The position numbers and the translations under genes were made by a program. From the NCBI GenBank assembly GCA_032068765.1, contig DAMBHY010000019.1, positions 1 through 42,362 of the forward strand: 42,362 nt of DNA. The letters run 5' to 3'. Below the pieces are notes generated by a model. It was not told the DNA's origin. It saw nothing but the letters and a program-made list of their open reading frames with translations, and made no database searches. This stretch comes from DAMBHY01 sp032068765. Its GTDB lineage: Bacteria > Bacteroidota > Bacteroidia > Bacteroidales > Dysgonomonadaceae. Shown here in pieces: positions 18,085 through 27,200 of this stretch. How positions within the stretch are numbered: position 1 is the stretch's first letter; every line of letters begins with the position of its first letter.

Positions 18085-18477
18085 TTAGAAAGAATTTCTA
18101 ATATCTGAAGCTATTTTTTCAAATTCGTCCTGAGATAATTTTAATTTAGGATTCGACATATTCATATCTCCTTCTTTTTGAATAGGAATTAAATGAATAT
18201 GTGCATGCGGCACTTCCATACCAATTACCATCACTCCCACTCTTTCGCACGTAATAGCTTTTTCGATAGCTGCAGCTACTTTTTTGGAAAAAAGCATCAT
18301 ATCAGACAAAAGATTATCCTCTAAATCGAAAATATAGTCGATTTCCTGTTTGGGCACAACCAGCGTATGACCTTTACTCATCGGATTGATATCCAGAAAC
18401 GCGAAAAACTTATCGCTCTCGGCTATCTTATAAGAAGGAATTTCGCCGTTGATAATTTTGGTAAAAATCGTTGCCAT
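18085..18477 (-). CDS. HIT-family nucleotide-binding protein (Hint-like)
   Basis: This 130-residue histidine-triad protein has the active-site motif HAHIHLIP at 91-98, which hydrolyses nucleoside phosphoramidates or related nucleotides in the family. The N-terminal IFTKIINGEIPSYKI and FLDINPMSKGHTLV stretches are also typical. The C-terminal 30 residues are lysine-rich. It starts 13 bases after the greA stop on the same strand, a pairing I recall as common in Bacteroidota, so the two are probably co-transcribed. The cellular substrate is unknown. Confidence 0.9.
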   Translation of the reverse strand: MATIFTKIINGEIPSYKIAESDKFFAFLDINPMSKGHTLVVPKQEIDYIFDLEDNLLSDMMLFSKKVAAAIEKAITCERVGVMVIGMEVPHAHIHLIPIQKEGDMNMSNPKLKLSQDEFEKIASDIRNSF

Positions 18478-18490
18478 ATCCGTCGTAAAA

Positions 18491-18961
18491 TTAAATTGAA
18501 ATATCTACAATTTCAAAAGTGACTTCCCCTGAAGGAACTTTTATTTTAGCAGTTTCTCCCACTTTTTTACCCATCAATCCCTGAGCGATTGGCGTGTTAA
18601 CAGCAATTTTACCACTCTTTAAATCAGCTTCACTCTCAGAAACGAGTGTGTAAGTCATCTCTTTTTTATTTTGGGTGTTGCGAATGGTAACTTTATTCAT
18701 AATCTGCACTGTATCCGTTCCTATAGATGTTTCGTCAATGATGCGTGCAGTTGCTATCAATGTTTTCAACTGAGATATTTTTGCTTCCAGCATACCTTGC
18801 GCTTCTTTAGCTGCATCGTATTCTGCATTTTCTGACAAATCACCTTTATCGCGAGCTTCCGCTATTTGGCGGGAAATTTCGGGGCGGTCAACAGATTCCA
18901 TTTGAAGCAATTCTTCCTTCAATTTTCTGAACCCTTCTTCCGTCATGTAAGTTGCTGACAT
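18491..18961 (-). CDS. greA: Transcription elongation factor GreA
   Basis: This 156-residue Gre factor stimulates transcript cleavage by backtracked RNA polymerase. The N-terminal coiled coil (about 10-75) contains the conserved tip DLSENAEYDAAKEAQ with its acidic pair. The C-terminal FKBP-like domain (about 80-156) ends in GEVTFEIVDI. Length and motifs are standard. It is the first gene of a probable two-gene unit with the HIT protein. A hairpin terminator separates it from the rRNA methyltransferase gene upstream. Confidence 0.95.
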   Translation of the reverse strand: MSATYMTEEGFRKLKEELLQMESVDRPEISRQIAEARDKGDLSENAEYDAAKEAQGMLEAKISQLKTLIATARIIDETSIGTDTVQIMNKVTIRNTQNKKEMTYTLVSESEADLKSGKIAVNTPIAQGLMGKKVGETAKIKVPSGEVTFEIVDISI

Positions 18962-19017
18962 AGTACTTATATTTTAGCGTTGTTTGTTATTAATGAATTA
19001 TAAAGATAAAGAAAAGA

Positions 19018-19044
19018 ATTCCGACTAAATACATTAGTCGGAAT
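19018..19044 (-). terminator. Rho-independent terminator of the RlmD-type gene
   Basis: An 11-base perfect stem (ATTCCGACTAA, TTAGTCGGAAT) with an ATACA loop is followed on the minus strand by a T-rich stretch. It lies 88 bases past the methyltransferase stop. Confidence 0.75.
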
Positions 19045-19131
19045 CCTCTTCCAATCTTTTTTCATGATATTGCAAAGATATAAATAATAATTGAACGCAA
19101 AAAACAATTCTTTGTGTTTTACAACACTATA

Positions 19132-20544
19132 TTATCGTCTGTTTAGTAAAACTACATTTTCAACGTGATGTGTGTGCGGGAACATATCCACCGGCTGAAC
19201 TTTCATCACTTTGTATTTTGCGTCAAGCAATTGCAAATCGCGAGCCTGCGTAGCAGGATTGCAACTTACGTAGACAATCTTTTCAGGTTCAGCGGATAAA
19301 ATAACGTCAATTACATCCGTATGCATTCCTGCACGCGGTGGATCAGTGATAATAACATCAGGGCGACCGTGCTCGAGAATAAACGATTCCGTAAGAATAT
19401 CTTTCATATCGCCAGCAAAAAACAGAGTATTTTGGATTTCATTAATCTCTGAGTTTATTTTAGCATCCTCGATGGCCTCTATAACATATTCTATTCCTAC
19501 CACTTTCTTAGAATCACGGGCTACAAAATTGGCAATAGTCCCTGTTCCGGTGTAAAGGTCGTAAACCAATTCATCTCCCGTTAGACTTGCAAAATCTCTA
19601 ACAACTTTGTAAAGATTGTATGCCTGTTCGCTGTTTGTCTGATAAAAAGATTTGGGGCCGATTTTGAATTTCAAACCTTCCATCTCTTCGAAGATATGAT
19701 CGCGTCCTTTGTACACATGTACTACCTGGTCGGTAATGGTGTCATTCGCCTTTTCGTTGATGATATAAAGAAGCGAAGTTAGTTCAGGGAAATGCTGCAC
19801 CAAATCATTAAGCAACAGCTCTCTTTTTTCTTTATCCTCTTTATAGAAAACCACAATAAGCATCAGTTCTCCGATAGAGGTTGTGCGAACAATCAACGTG
19901 CGCATAAATCCTTCCTGATTTCTCAAATCGAAGAAATCAAAATTGTGCTTTAAGCAAAAGTCGCGTATGTGGTTCCTCAATCGGTTTGAAATATCGTCCT
20001 GCAACCAGCATTTTTTGATATCCAACACTTTGTCAAACATTCCGGGAATGTGAAATCCCAGAGCGTTCATATTATCATACTGAACATTATCTGCAACTTC
20101 TCTTTCTGTAAGCCATCGTTTATTAGAAAATGTAAATTCCAGCTTGTTGCGATAAAACTCCGTTTTCGGTGCACCTAAAATTGGTGTAATCTCAGGTAAT
20201 TCAACCTTTCCTATTCTTTCAAGATTATCGTTTACCTGCTTGTGTTTGTAGTGAAGCTGTTCTGAATAAGGAAGATGCTGCCATTTACAACCGCCGCAAA
20301 CTCCGAAATGCTGACAAAAAGGCTCTGTTCGTTTGGATGAATATTCTTTTATTTGGATAACACGACCTTCCGCGTAATTATGTTTTTTGCGATACAACTG
20401 AATATCTACAATGTCGCCGGGAGCTACAAAAGGAACGAAGATGGTCAGTCCATCTACTTTCGCAATCGCTTTTCCCTCAGCAGCAACATCGGTAATTAAT
20501 ACATTTTCAATCAGCGGCAGCGGTTTCTTGTTTTTTCTTGCCAT
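19132..20544 (-). CDS. rlmD: 23S rRNA (uracil-5-)-methyltransferase, RlmD/RumA family
   Basis: This 470-residue SAM-dependent RNA methyltransferase makes 5-methyluridine, most likely at position 1939 of 23S rRNA. An N-terminal TRAM domain (about 8-68) precedes an iron-sulfur cluster site with Cys77, Cys83 and Cys86 in FCQHFGVCGGCKW. A fourth cysteine lies in KKCWLQDD. The catalytic domain shows DPPRAGMH and the nucleophile Cys428 in VYVSCNPATQ. Members differ in target uridine (1939, 747 or tRNA 54), so the exact site is inferred. It has its own promoter-like box and terminator. Confidence 0.9.
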   Translation of the reverse strand: MARKNKKPLPLIENVLITDVAAEGKAIAKVDGLTIFVPFVAPGDIVDIQLYRKKHNYAEGRVIQIKEYSSKRTEPFCQHFGVCGGCKWQHLPYSEQLHYKHKQVNDNLERIGKVELPEITPILGAPKTEFYRNKLEFTFSNKRWLTEREVADNVQYDNMNALGFHIPGMFDKVLDIKKCWLQDDISNRLRNHIRDFCLKHNFDFFDLRNQEGFMRTLIVRTTSIGELMLIVVFYKEDKEKRELLLNDLVQHFPELTSLLYIINEKANDTITDQVVHVYKGRDHIFEEMEGLKFKIGPKSFYQTNSEQAYNLYKVVRDFASLTGDELVYDLYTGTGTIANFVARDSKKVVGIEYVIEAIEDAKINSEINEIQNTLFFAGDMKDILTESFILEHGRPDVIITDPPRAGMHTDVIDVILSAEPEKIVYVSCNPATQARDLQLLDAKYKVMKVQPVDMFPHTHHVENVVLLNRR

Positions 20545-20564
20545 TTAGTTTTATTTTGAGGATG

Positions 20565-20572
20565 CAAAGATA
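20565..20572 (-). promoter_or_regulatory. Candidate Bacteroidota -7 box of the RlmD-type gene
   Basis: The minus strand reads TATCTTTG, fitting TAnnTTTG. It lies about 20 bases upstream of the start codon. Confidence 0.45.
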
Positions 20573-20621
20573 ACGGAAAGATAATTTAATTGGAAATACG
20601 TGTTTTATTTATAAATACAAA

Positions 20622-20651
20622 AGCAACTCTGGAAATTACTCCAAAGTTGCT
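20622..20651 (-). terminator. Rho-independent terminator of the GH2-M81 unit
   Basis: A 12-base stem with one mismatch (AGCAACTCTGGA against TCCAAAGTTGCT) and a six-base loop is followed on the minus strand by TTTTGTATTT. It lies 21 bases past the M81 stop. Confidence 0.75.
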
Positions 20652-20671
20652 AAAAGTAGTTTTAAATCTAT

Positions 20672-22228
20672 TTATTTCTGATTCGCCAATGGAATAAATT
20701 TAACTTTTAAATCAGGTTGCGGCATATCTTTGTCGAGCGGAAAAATCGGACGTGTAATATGCTTGTAAGGAAGACGCATTAAATCCTGATCCACACCCCC
20801 CGGCGTCAGAGCCATCAGCCAGTCTCCACGCATATCGAATAATTCAGGTACAAGATAACCAATTTTCACAACCAGAATATCCGCTTCACGAGGGTTCAAT
20901 CCCAGCTCAGTAAATTGCTTTTCATAATGAAAAGCGTTGCGTTTTTCGGTAACAATAACTGATATACTTCCGCTTTTTACTACTACCTGTGTTCCCGCAT
21001 CCGGGTCGCCTTGGTAAATGGAAGTAATTGTTCCCGTAATTCTTACGGGAGGTGCGTAGCGATTATCGACCGCTGCTCCGGCAGTCGCATCAATTTTACC
21101 ACCCACACCAATTTTCACCGCTTCATTTACAAAATCTTTGCCAGGAATCGATGCGTAAATCAAGGATTTTCCATTTCCCGTTTTAAATTCAGGACGATTA
21201 AGCAATTGTGAGAGTGTCCAGGTTACATCGCCTGCGCCTCCGGCGGTAGGATTATCTCCCATATCACTGATAATAAAAGGCTTTTTTGCGCTTTTTAGCG
21301 CTGTCTCCAGGGCTTCAGGAAGATAAACCGTAGGAGCTACAAATTCAAATTTATTTCTTACATCCCAAAAAGATTTAGCTAGTTGTTCTGCTGCTTTTGT
21401 CACAGATTCTTTGTCATCACCATACGCCATCACAACGCCGTGATTTCGTGATTCGTCAGCCCAAGGATAGGACATCCAGATTGCAGCGTCAATCACTTTA
21501 TCATCGTTTATCAACGATGGAATTTGAGCATAAAGACTTTTGCCTGGTTCTACACGTGTACTTGTTTTTTCACCCGGAAGAAGTATAGGTACTGCAATCC
21601 ATGCTTTGTATTTTGGTTTTCCCTTTCCACTTTCCAGTCTGTTGAGCAAATTTACCAAAGCTCTTTTTTTAGAATCCATCGAATCTTCGTGTGGCGCCAT
21701 TCTGTAGCAAGTAATCATGTCGGAGTTTTTTGCTAAACGAGGAGAAACACTTCCGTGCAAGTCCATTGATGTTGATATAAGTACATCATTTCCGATTACT
21801 TCACGAATTTTAGTAATGAAATCTCCTTCAGGGTCTTCTAGTCCCTGAACGCTCATTGCACCATGAATATCAAAGAAAAGTCCGTCGAGCGGAAGCGATT
21901 TTTTCAACATTTCCAATGTACGAGAAACGAGCGAATCATACGCTGCGCGTTCCACAATTCCGCCGGGCATGGCGTTAGCCTTTAAAGTCGGCAGCCATTC
22001 AGCTCTGTCGATGACACCCGAGTCCTTCGCAAAGAATGGATAAGCTGTAAAAATAGAGTCACCTTCGCGAACACGGAACGCTTCCAAAGGCGTTACAGCT
22101 GGTGAAAAAGTACTTGACTCAATAGCAATCCCACAAATTGCCACGCGAGGAAGTTTTGCTTTTTTTGATTGACATCCTGTCAAAAGTATAATTGATAAGA
22201 AGAATATTGCGTAAGTGAATTTTTTCAT
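20672..22228 (-). CDS. M81-family (MlrC-like) metallopeptidase lipoprotein
   Basis: This 518-residue protein has a lipoprotein signal with the lipobox LLTGC (Cys19), so it is probably anchored in the membrane facing the periplasm. The mature part matches the MlrC/M81 family. The N-terminal metal-binding domain includes the DIHGAMSVQGLEDPEGDF segment, and the C-terminal domain starts near ISDMGDNPTAGGAGDVTW. MlrC of microcystin degraders hydrolyses linear peptides; the substrate here is unknown. It starts six bases after the GH2 stop, so the two are almost certainly co-transcribed. Most family members I know of are cytoplasmic, so the lipoprotein signal is notable. Confidence 0.82.
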   Translation of the reverse strand: MKKFTYAIFFLSIILLTGCQSKKAKLPRVAICGIAIESSTFSPAVTPLEAFRVREGDSIFTAYPFFAKDSGVIDRAEWLPTLKANAMPGGIVERAAYDSLVSRTLEMLKKSLPLDGLFFDIHGAMSVQGLEDPEGDFITKIREVIGNDVLISTSMDLHGSVSPRLAKNSDMITCYRMAPHEDSMDSKKRALVNLLNRLESGKGKPKYKAWIAVPILLPGEKTSTRVEPGKSLYAQIPSLINDDKVIDAAIWMSYPWADESRNHGVVMAYGDDKESVTKAAEQLAKSFWDVRNKFEFVAPTVYLPEALETALKSAKKPFIISDMGDNPTAGGAGDVTWTLSQLLNRPEFKTGNGKSLIYASIPGKDFVNEAVKIGVGGKIDATAGAAVDNRYAPPVRITGTITSIYQGDPDAGTQVVVKSGSISVIVTEKRNAFHYEKQFTELGLNPREADILVVKIGYLVPELFDMRGDWLMALTPGGVDQDLMRLPYKHITRPIFPLDKDMPQPDLKVKFIPLANQK

Positions 22229-22234
22229 AACAAC

Positions 22235-24742
22235 CTATTTTATAGATGAAGTTTTAATCTCAATAACCGCGCTTTTCAAACCCTTTGCCGTGGCTTCTAG
22301 TTTAATAGTTCCGGCTTTTTCGGTAGATTGAACGATGGCGGTAAGCATCCCACTGAATAGCGGCATTTTCGGCAAATGAAACAAATCCAGTGAAGTGGCG
22401 TCTCCGTTGGCTCCTGCCCGATAAAACCCGTTGCCCGTAGTTTTAAATGTAACCAAATCTTTGGCTAAAGGACAAAGATTGCCGTCTTTATCCACTGCTT
22501 TCACAGTGATAAAAGACAAGTCTTCGCCATCCGCTTTGATTGTTTGTCTGTCTGCTTCGAGGACAAGTTTATAAGGTTTTCCAGAAGTACGAATAGCTTC
22601 TTCTGCAACTGCTTTTCCGCTGTCATCGTAAGCTACCACTTTCACTTCTCCGGGTTCGTATTTTGTGTTCATCCACATCAGACGATAACGCTTTTGTCTC
22701 TCGAAAGATTTCTGAGCTTCGGGTGTATAAGTTCCTTCGATTTTCACACTCATATCTTTCTTTTGAATTCCTTGCGATTTTCCGTTGATAAACAGTTCTG
22801 CTGAAGGATAATTGGTATAAACGAAGACGGGAGTTGTTTCTCCTTCGCGTCCTTTCCATGTCCAATGTGGAAGAATGTGTAATGTTTCCTGTTTCTTGTT
22901 CCAGTGGCTGCGGTACAGATAAAATCTGTCCTTCGGCAATCCTGCCAAATCCACAATTCCGAACAGCGAACTATGGCTTGGCCAATCGGTATAATACGGC
23001 GTTGGTTCGCCTAGATAATCGAAACCTGTCCACACAAATTCGCCAATACAATATGGTAAATCATCGTGCATAATAAAATTATCTTCGGGTAAATCCGACC
23101 AAGAACAATGTTCTACATCGTAAGAAGATGCCTGATGATCAGGATATTTTGCCATGGATTTACGTTCAACAGGGAATTTATAAACACCACGCGAGCTCAC
23201 TGTCGAGGCCGTTTCACTTCCGAGTATAATTTGTTGTGGAAGTTTTTCGTAATTTTCCTGATAACGGAAGGGGCGGTAATTGAATCCGGGAACATCCAAC
23301 AATGAGGCGAAATTGTTATCCACAACTGCGGTAGGATTATCCATTCCATTGGTCACCGGACGCGTTGGGTCTTCGCGGTGACATATTTCCTGAAGGAAGT
23401 AATTGCGTTTCGGACCGATTCCGGCAGCTCCCTGTTCAGGAACTTCGTTGCCTACACACCACATTACCACCGAAGGATTGTTTCTGTAATGATGAATTAC
23501 GTTTACCAAATCCTTTTCCGCCCATTCGTCCCAAAACAAATTATATCCGTTTTTTACCTTAGGTATTTTCCATTCATCAAATGTTTCCACCATCAACATC
23601 ATTCCCATTTCGTCGCATGCGCGAACGAGTTCGGGTGCAGGCATATTGTGCGAGGTGCGGATAGCATTCACACCCATATCTTTCATGATGCGAATTTGAC
23701 GACGAATAGCAGCATCATTTACAGCCGCTCCCAATGGGCCTAAATCGTGGTGATTACAAACTCCCTGGAATTTTATTTTTTCTCCATTGAGGAAGAATCC
23801 CTCGTTGGCTTTGATTTCAATGGTACGAATGCCAAAACGGGTTTCGTATTCATCCAAAACTAATTTTGAATCCTTTTTCAAGATTTTTGTTACTGCCTTG
23901 TATAATGTAGGACTTTCCAGCGACCACAACGATGGATTTTCGACATATAAAGTCTGGAAAACTTCATTGTTATTATTTGGAATAAATGAAGAAGTGTTTT
24001 CTGCTAGCTGACCACCATTTTGATCTAAAATAATAGTTTGAACATCATAATTTTCACCTAAAACAGGATTCTCAATTTTCGTAGTAATATTTACAGTCGC
24101 TAATTTGTTATTCACTTTTGGAGTTACCACTTTAGTTCCCCAAATAGGAATGTGGGTTTTGCCAGTAACAACCACATGCACATTGCGATACAAACCTGCT
24201 CCGGGATACCAGCGAGATTGTTCATTTCTGTTTTCAAGACTTACGGCTAAAGTATTTGTGCCGTTCTTCACAAATGGAGTAACATTAAGAGAAAATGAAT
24301 TATATCCATATTTCCATTCGCCTGCGCGCTCTCCATTCACATACACCACAGGATTAGCCATCGCTCCATCAAAAATTAGCGTTACCTCTTTATCTTTATT
24401 AAATTCATCTAGGTTAAAAGTGGTACGATAAAAACCTTTTCCTACAAAAGGAAGTCCTCCGGTACGTCCAGCGTGCTCCATCGCGGTTTTCTGACCATCC
24501 TGTGTGATGGCGGTTTTTTGTAAGTCGTTATCCCAACTGAAAGGTCCATAAATAGCCCAATCATGCGGAACTCTAACAGATTGCCACTTGCTGTCGTTAA
24601 AATTTGGTTTATAAAAATCCGCGCTCTCTTGTCTGGAAAATTTCCAACCTTTTTTGAGCGTCATTTCTGTTCGGGTTTGTGATTTTAACGAAATATTCGC
24701 TATGAGAAACAGACATAGAAATAAAAGCAGGTTCTTTTTCAT
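22235..24742 (-). CDS. Glycoside hydrolase family 2 beta-galactosidase-like enzyme
   Basis: This 835-residue secreted enzyme has a signal peptide (1-23) and the usual GH2 order: jelly-roll sugar-binding domain (about 28-195), Ig-like domain (200-305), TIM barrel (310-600) and C-terminal beta domains. The acid/base is Glu433 in VVMWCVGNEVPE. The nucleophile is probably Glu510 in ILGSETASTV, aligned with the ILCEYAH segment of LacZ. The last 100 residues resemble bacterial Ig-like invasin-type domains (FITVKAVDKDGNLCP). Substrate could be beta-galactoside, beta-mannoside or beta-glucuronide; the overall pattern favours beta-galactosidase. It is followed directly by the M81 lipoprotein gene. Confidence 0.9.
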   Translation of the reverse strand: MKKNLLLFLCLFLIANISLKSQTRTEMTLKKGWKFSRQESADFYKPNFNDSKWQSVRVPHDWAIYGPFSWDNDLQKTAITQDGQKTAMEHAGRTGGLPFVGKGFYRTTFNLDEFNKDKEVTLIFDGAMANPVVYVNGERAGEWKYGYNSFSLNVTPFVKNGTNTLAVSLENRNEQSRWYPGAGLYRNVHVVVTGKTHIPIWGTKVVTPKVNNKLATVNITTKIENPVLGENYDVQTIILDQNGGQLAENTSSFIPNNNNEVFQTLYVENPSLWSLESPTLYKAVTKILKKDSKLVLDEYETRFGIRTIEIKANEGFFLNGEKIKFQGVCNHHDLGPLGAAVNDAAIRRQIRIMKDMGVNAIRTSHNMPAPELVRACDEMGMMLMVETFDEWKIPKVKNGYNLFWDEWAEKDLVNVIHHYRNNPSVVMWCVGNEVPEQGAAGIGPKRNYFLQEICHREDPTRPVTNGMDNPTAVVDNNFASLLDVPGFNYRPFRYQENYEKLPQQIILGSETASTVSSRGVYKFPVERKSMAKYPDHQASSYDVEHCSWSDLPEDNFIMHDDLPYCIGEFVWTGFDYLGEPTPYYTDWPSHSSLFGIVDLAGLPKDRFYLYRSHWNKKQETLHILPHWTWKGREGETTPVFVYTNYPSAELFINGKSQGIQKKDMSVKIEGTYTPEAQKSFERQKRYRLMWMNTKYEPGEVKVVAYDDSGKAVAEEAIRTSGKPYKLVLEADRQTIKADGEDLSFITVKAVDKDGNLCPLAKDLVTFKTTGNGFYRAGANGDATSLDLFHLPKMPLFSGMLTAIVQSTEKAGTIKLEATAKGLKSAVIEIKTSSIK

Positions 24743-25157
24743 ATTTGCATTTTTATATTTACTGCTTAAAGATAAGAAAAATAACTATATAGTGTATTTT
24801 TTACGCTTAACTATGATTATGAGTTAATGAAATAGTTAATTTATGATACTAAAATAACAGGAAAGAGTAATAAGAATCTGCAGCAAAGCCTTTGAAAAAT
24901 ATTTATTCGATCCCGTACATAGTCGTACATGGTTGATTAAATTTTATTACTACACCGCATCACGATGGGATGCTTCTTTTATAAGAAAAAAGAAGCTGTC
25001 TCAAAAGTAAAACCTACTATCAAATTGTAATTCTGAATTGCTTGGCGAAATGAAGAATCTATTTAACTTTGACAATATAGATATTTCACTTCGTTTAATA
25101 TGACAAAATAGAACAAAAGTGGTACTTATGAGACAGCTTCTCTAAGAGATTTTTATA
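24743..25157. other. 415-base intergenic region between GH2 and fumarase genes
   Basis: I see no coding frame. The right half is a 151-base inverted-repeat element (24991-25141). The left part is AT-rich, with a short GCATC/GATGC hairpin near 24958-24972 and two nearby GTACAT words near 24920. Confidence 0.6.
24991..25141. mobile_element. MITE-like element with 19-bp terminal inverted repeats
   Basis: The left end AGAAGCTGTCTCAAAAGTA (24991-25009) and the right end (25123-25141) are inverted copies matching at 18 of 19 positions. The 113-base interior has no open frame and contains a further imperfect inverted repeat (CGAAATGAAGAATCTA near 25040 against TAGATATTTCACTTCG near 25078). These features fit a non-autonomous miniature transposable element, or the fused ends of an insertion sequence. 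No adjacent target-site duplication is evident. It ends 16 bases from the fumarase stop codon. Confidence 0.65.
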
Positions 25158-26795
25158 TTAGTACATGCATTTAGGCTGAGTCACAACCTGGAAGAAGTCG
25201 TTTCCTTTGTCATCCACCAAAATAAATGCTGGGAAATCTTCCACTTCTATTTTCCAGATAGCTTCCATTCCCAATTCAGGATATTCCACACATTCCAGAC
25301 TCTTGATGCTGTTTTGTGCAAGGATGGCAGCAGGACCGCCAATGCTTCCCAGATAAAAACCGCCGTGTTTTTTACAAGCGTCAGTTACTTGCTGGCTGCG
25401 ATTTCCTTTTGCCAGCATCACCATGCTTCCGCCGTGTGATTGGAACAAATCCACGTAAGAGTCCATACGTCCGGCTGTAGTAGGTCCCATAGAACCAGAT
25501 GGATATCCTTCCGGAGTTTTTGCAGGACCTGCGTAGTAAATCGGATGGTCTTTGATGTATTGAGGAAGTCCTTCACCACGGTCGATGCGTTCTTTCAGTT
25601 TTGCGTGAGCGATGTCGCGACCAACAATGATGGTTCCGTTCAGTGAAAGTCTGGTAGAAACAGGATATTTGCTCAACTCAGCAAGTATCTCACTCATCGG
25701 ACGATTCAAATCTATTTTCACGCCGCCGGCTTCACCCGCTTGCTGGTATTCTGCAGGAATAAGACGAGCAGGATTATCTTCAAGTTTTTCAATCCATATA
25801 CCGTCTTTGTTGATTTTCGCTTTGATGTTTCTGTCTGCAGAACAAGAAACGCCCATTCCAACAGGACAAGAAGCACCGTGACGAGGAAGACGTACCACGC
25901 GGATGTCGTGAGCGAAATATTTTCCACCAAACTGAGCACCCAAACCTAAATCTTCAGACGCTTTTTTCAATTTGTTTTCGAGTTCGATATCGCGAAATGC
26001 CTGACCGTATTCGTTACCTTCGGTAGGAAGATTATCGTAATATTTAGCCGAAGCCATTTTCACTGTTTTGAGGTTTGCCTCAGCAGAAGTGCCGCCGATA
26101 ACAAACGCGATATGATATGGTGGACAAGCAGCTGTTCCCAAGGATTTCATCTTTTCTACAAGGAAGTTTTCTAATTTTTCGGGAGTAAGCAACGCTTTTG
26201 TTTCCTGATATAGGTATGTTTTGTTGGCAGAACCGCCACCCTTAGCGATACAAAGGAATTTGTATTCATTGCCTTGCACTGCATACAAATCAATCTGTGC
26301 GGGAAGGTTGCAGCCTGTATTCACTTCGTCGTACATATTGAGCGGAGCATTTTGTGAATAACGCAAGTTTTCGTTCACGAAAGTGTTGTACACACCTTTT
26401 GATAATGCTTCCTCATCATTGCCGTTTGTCCACACTTGCTGACCTTTTTTTCCCATAATGATAGCAGTACCCGTATCTTGGCAAAAAGGAAGGACTCCCT
26501 TAGCGGAAATTTCCGCATTGCGCAAGAAAGTCAGTGCTACGAACTTGTCATTTTCGCTTGCTTCAGGGTCGTTCAGGATAGAAGCTACCTGTGCCTGATG
26601 CTCGGGACGCAACAAGAACTCTACATCACGAAAAGCATGTTGTGCCAGCAATGTCAACGCCTCGGGTTCAACTTTCAATATTTCCTGACCTTCGAATTCC
26701 GCTACGGAAACATGGTCCTTAGTAAGCAAATAATATTCAGTTTTATCAGCCGACATTGGGAACGGCTCTTGATAATGAAACGGTTTAGTTGCCAT
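25158..26795 (-). CDS. fum: Class I fumarate hydratase (iron-sulfur)
   Basis: This 545-residue fumarase of the FumA/FumB type interconverts fumarate and malate using an oxygen-sensitive [4Fe-4S] cluster. Alpha and beta regions are fused in one chain, as in FumA. Conserved segments include LPFCQDTGTAIIMG, MYDEVNTGCNLPAQIDLY, GTAACPPYHIAFVIGG and the C-terminal SGSMGPTTAGRMDSY. Cysteines in the first three are the expected cluster ligands. Length is normal. In anaerobic Bacteroidales it would serve the reductive branch from malate to succinate. It has a promoter-like box upstream, and the MITE-like element sits just past its stop. Confidence 0.95.
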   Translation of the reverse strand: MATKPFHYQEPFPMSADKTEYYLLTKDHVSVAEFEGQEILKVEPEALTLLAQHAFRDVEFLLRPEHQAQVASILNDPEASENDKFVALTFLRNAEISAKGVLPFCQDTGTAIIMGKKGQQVWTNGNDEEALSKGVYNTFVNENLRYSQNAPLNMYDEVNTGCNLPAQIDLYAVQGNEYKFLCIAKGGGSANKTYLYQETKALLTPEKLENFLVEKMKSLGTAACPPYHIAFVIGGTSAEANLKTVKMASAKYYDNLPTEGNEYGQAFRDIELENKLKKASEDLGLGAQFGGKYFAHDIRVVRLPRHGASCPVGMGVSCSADRNIKAKINKDGIWIEKLEDNPARLIPAEYQQAGEAGGVKIDLNRPMSEILAELSKYPVSTRLSLNGTIIVGRDIAHAKLKERIDRGEGLPQYIKDHPIYYAGPAKTPEGYPSGSMGPTTAGRMDSYVDLFQSHGGSMVMLAKGNRSQQVTDACKKHGGFYLGSIGGPAAILAQNSIKSLECVEYPELGMEAIWKIEVEDFPAFILVDDKGNDFFQVVTQPKCMY

Positions 26796-26839
26796 AATAG
26801 TTATATGTTTAGTGTTTATAGTTTAATGTTTGTGTATTA

Positions 26840-26847
26840 CAAATTTA
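26840..26847 (-). promoter_or_regulatory. Candidate Bacteroidota -7 box of fumarase
   Basis: The minus strand reads TAAATTTG, fitting TAnnTTTG, 44 bases upstream of the start codon. A TTTA word about 20 bases further up is a weak -33 candidate. Confidence 0.45.
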
Positions 26848-26861
26848 GTAAGAATTGTGGA

Positions 26862-26940
26862 GATATCTAAATAAAAAAACCTAACAAAAATTTAGTTGTT
26901 AGGTTTATATTATTCCTCTTCCTAAAAGCTGGCGCGGGTC
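26862..26940. repeat. 79-bp direct repeat, left copy (terminator plus REP start)
   Basis: This segment recurs at 28648-28726 with one difference in 79 positions (T at 26917, A at 28703). It contains the hairpin terminator and the first half of an L-type REP palindrome. The near identity indicates a recent duplication. Confidence 0.9.
26878..26905 (-). terminator. Rho-independent terminator downstream of the RAYT gene
   Basis: A ten-base perfect stem (AACCTAACAA, TTGTTAGGTT) with an eight-base loop is followed on the minus strand by seven T residues. It would insulate fumarase from transcription entering from the transposase locus. An identical hairpin is at 28664-28691. Confidence 0.8.
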
Positions 26941-27183
26941 TCTGACCCGTGCCGTACAAATATCGCCCACAGCTGGCGCGGGTCTCTGACCCGTTCCAAA
27001 ATCATATCAAATTCAACGTCCGTACATTCTTTTGCAAAGTAAAAATTTTAAAATACTAAATTGTATGTTTTTAAATTCTAATCGTTTGGGTCGTGGGTAA
27101 ATGGCACAGGTCGGAGACCTGCGCCAGCGGGAAGACCTGCGCCAGCGGGAAGACCTGCGCCAGCGGGAAGACCTGCGCCAGCA
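26927..27183. repeat. REP module A (L, L, core, R plus 18-bp repeats)
   Basis: L-type palindromes sit at 26927-26953 and 26971-26997, each with the hairpin GCGGGTCTCTGACCCG. After a core of 105 bases the R-type palindrome (27103-27129) is an inverted L copy with the hairpin CAGGTCGGAGACCTG. The R half is then repeated with an 18-base period (starts at 27116, 27134, 27152, 27170). It lies just downstream of the RAYT stop. Confidence 0.88.
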
Positions 27184-27200
27184 GTCTACCGATGCCGACC

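Larger units (their letters stand above)
26796..27200. other. 405-base region upstream of fumarase carrying REP module A
   Basis: There is no coding frame. From left to right on the plus strand it contains the fumarase promoter box, the terminator serving the RAYT gene, two L-type REP palindromes, the core, and a run of R-type palindromes made of 18-bp direct repeats. Confidence 0.7.
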
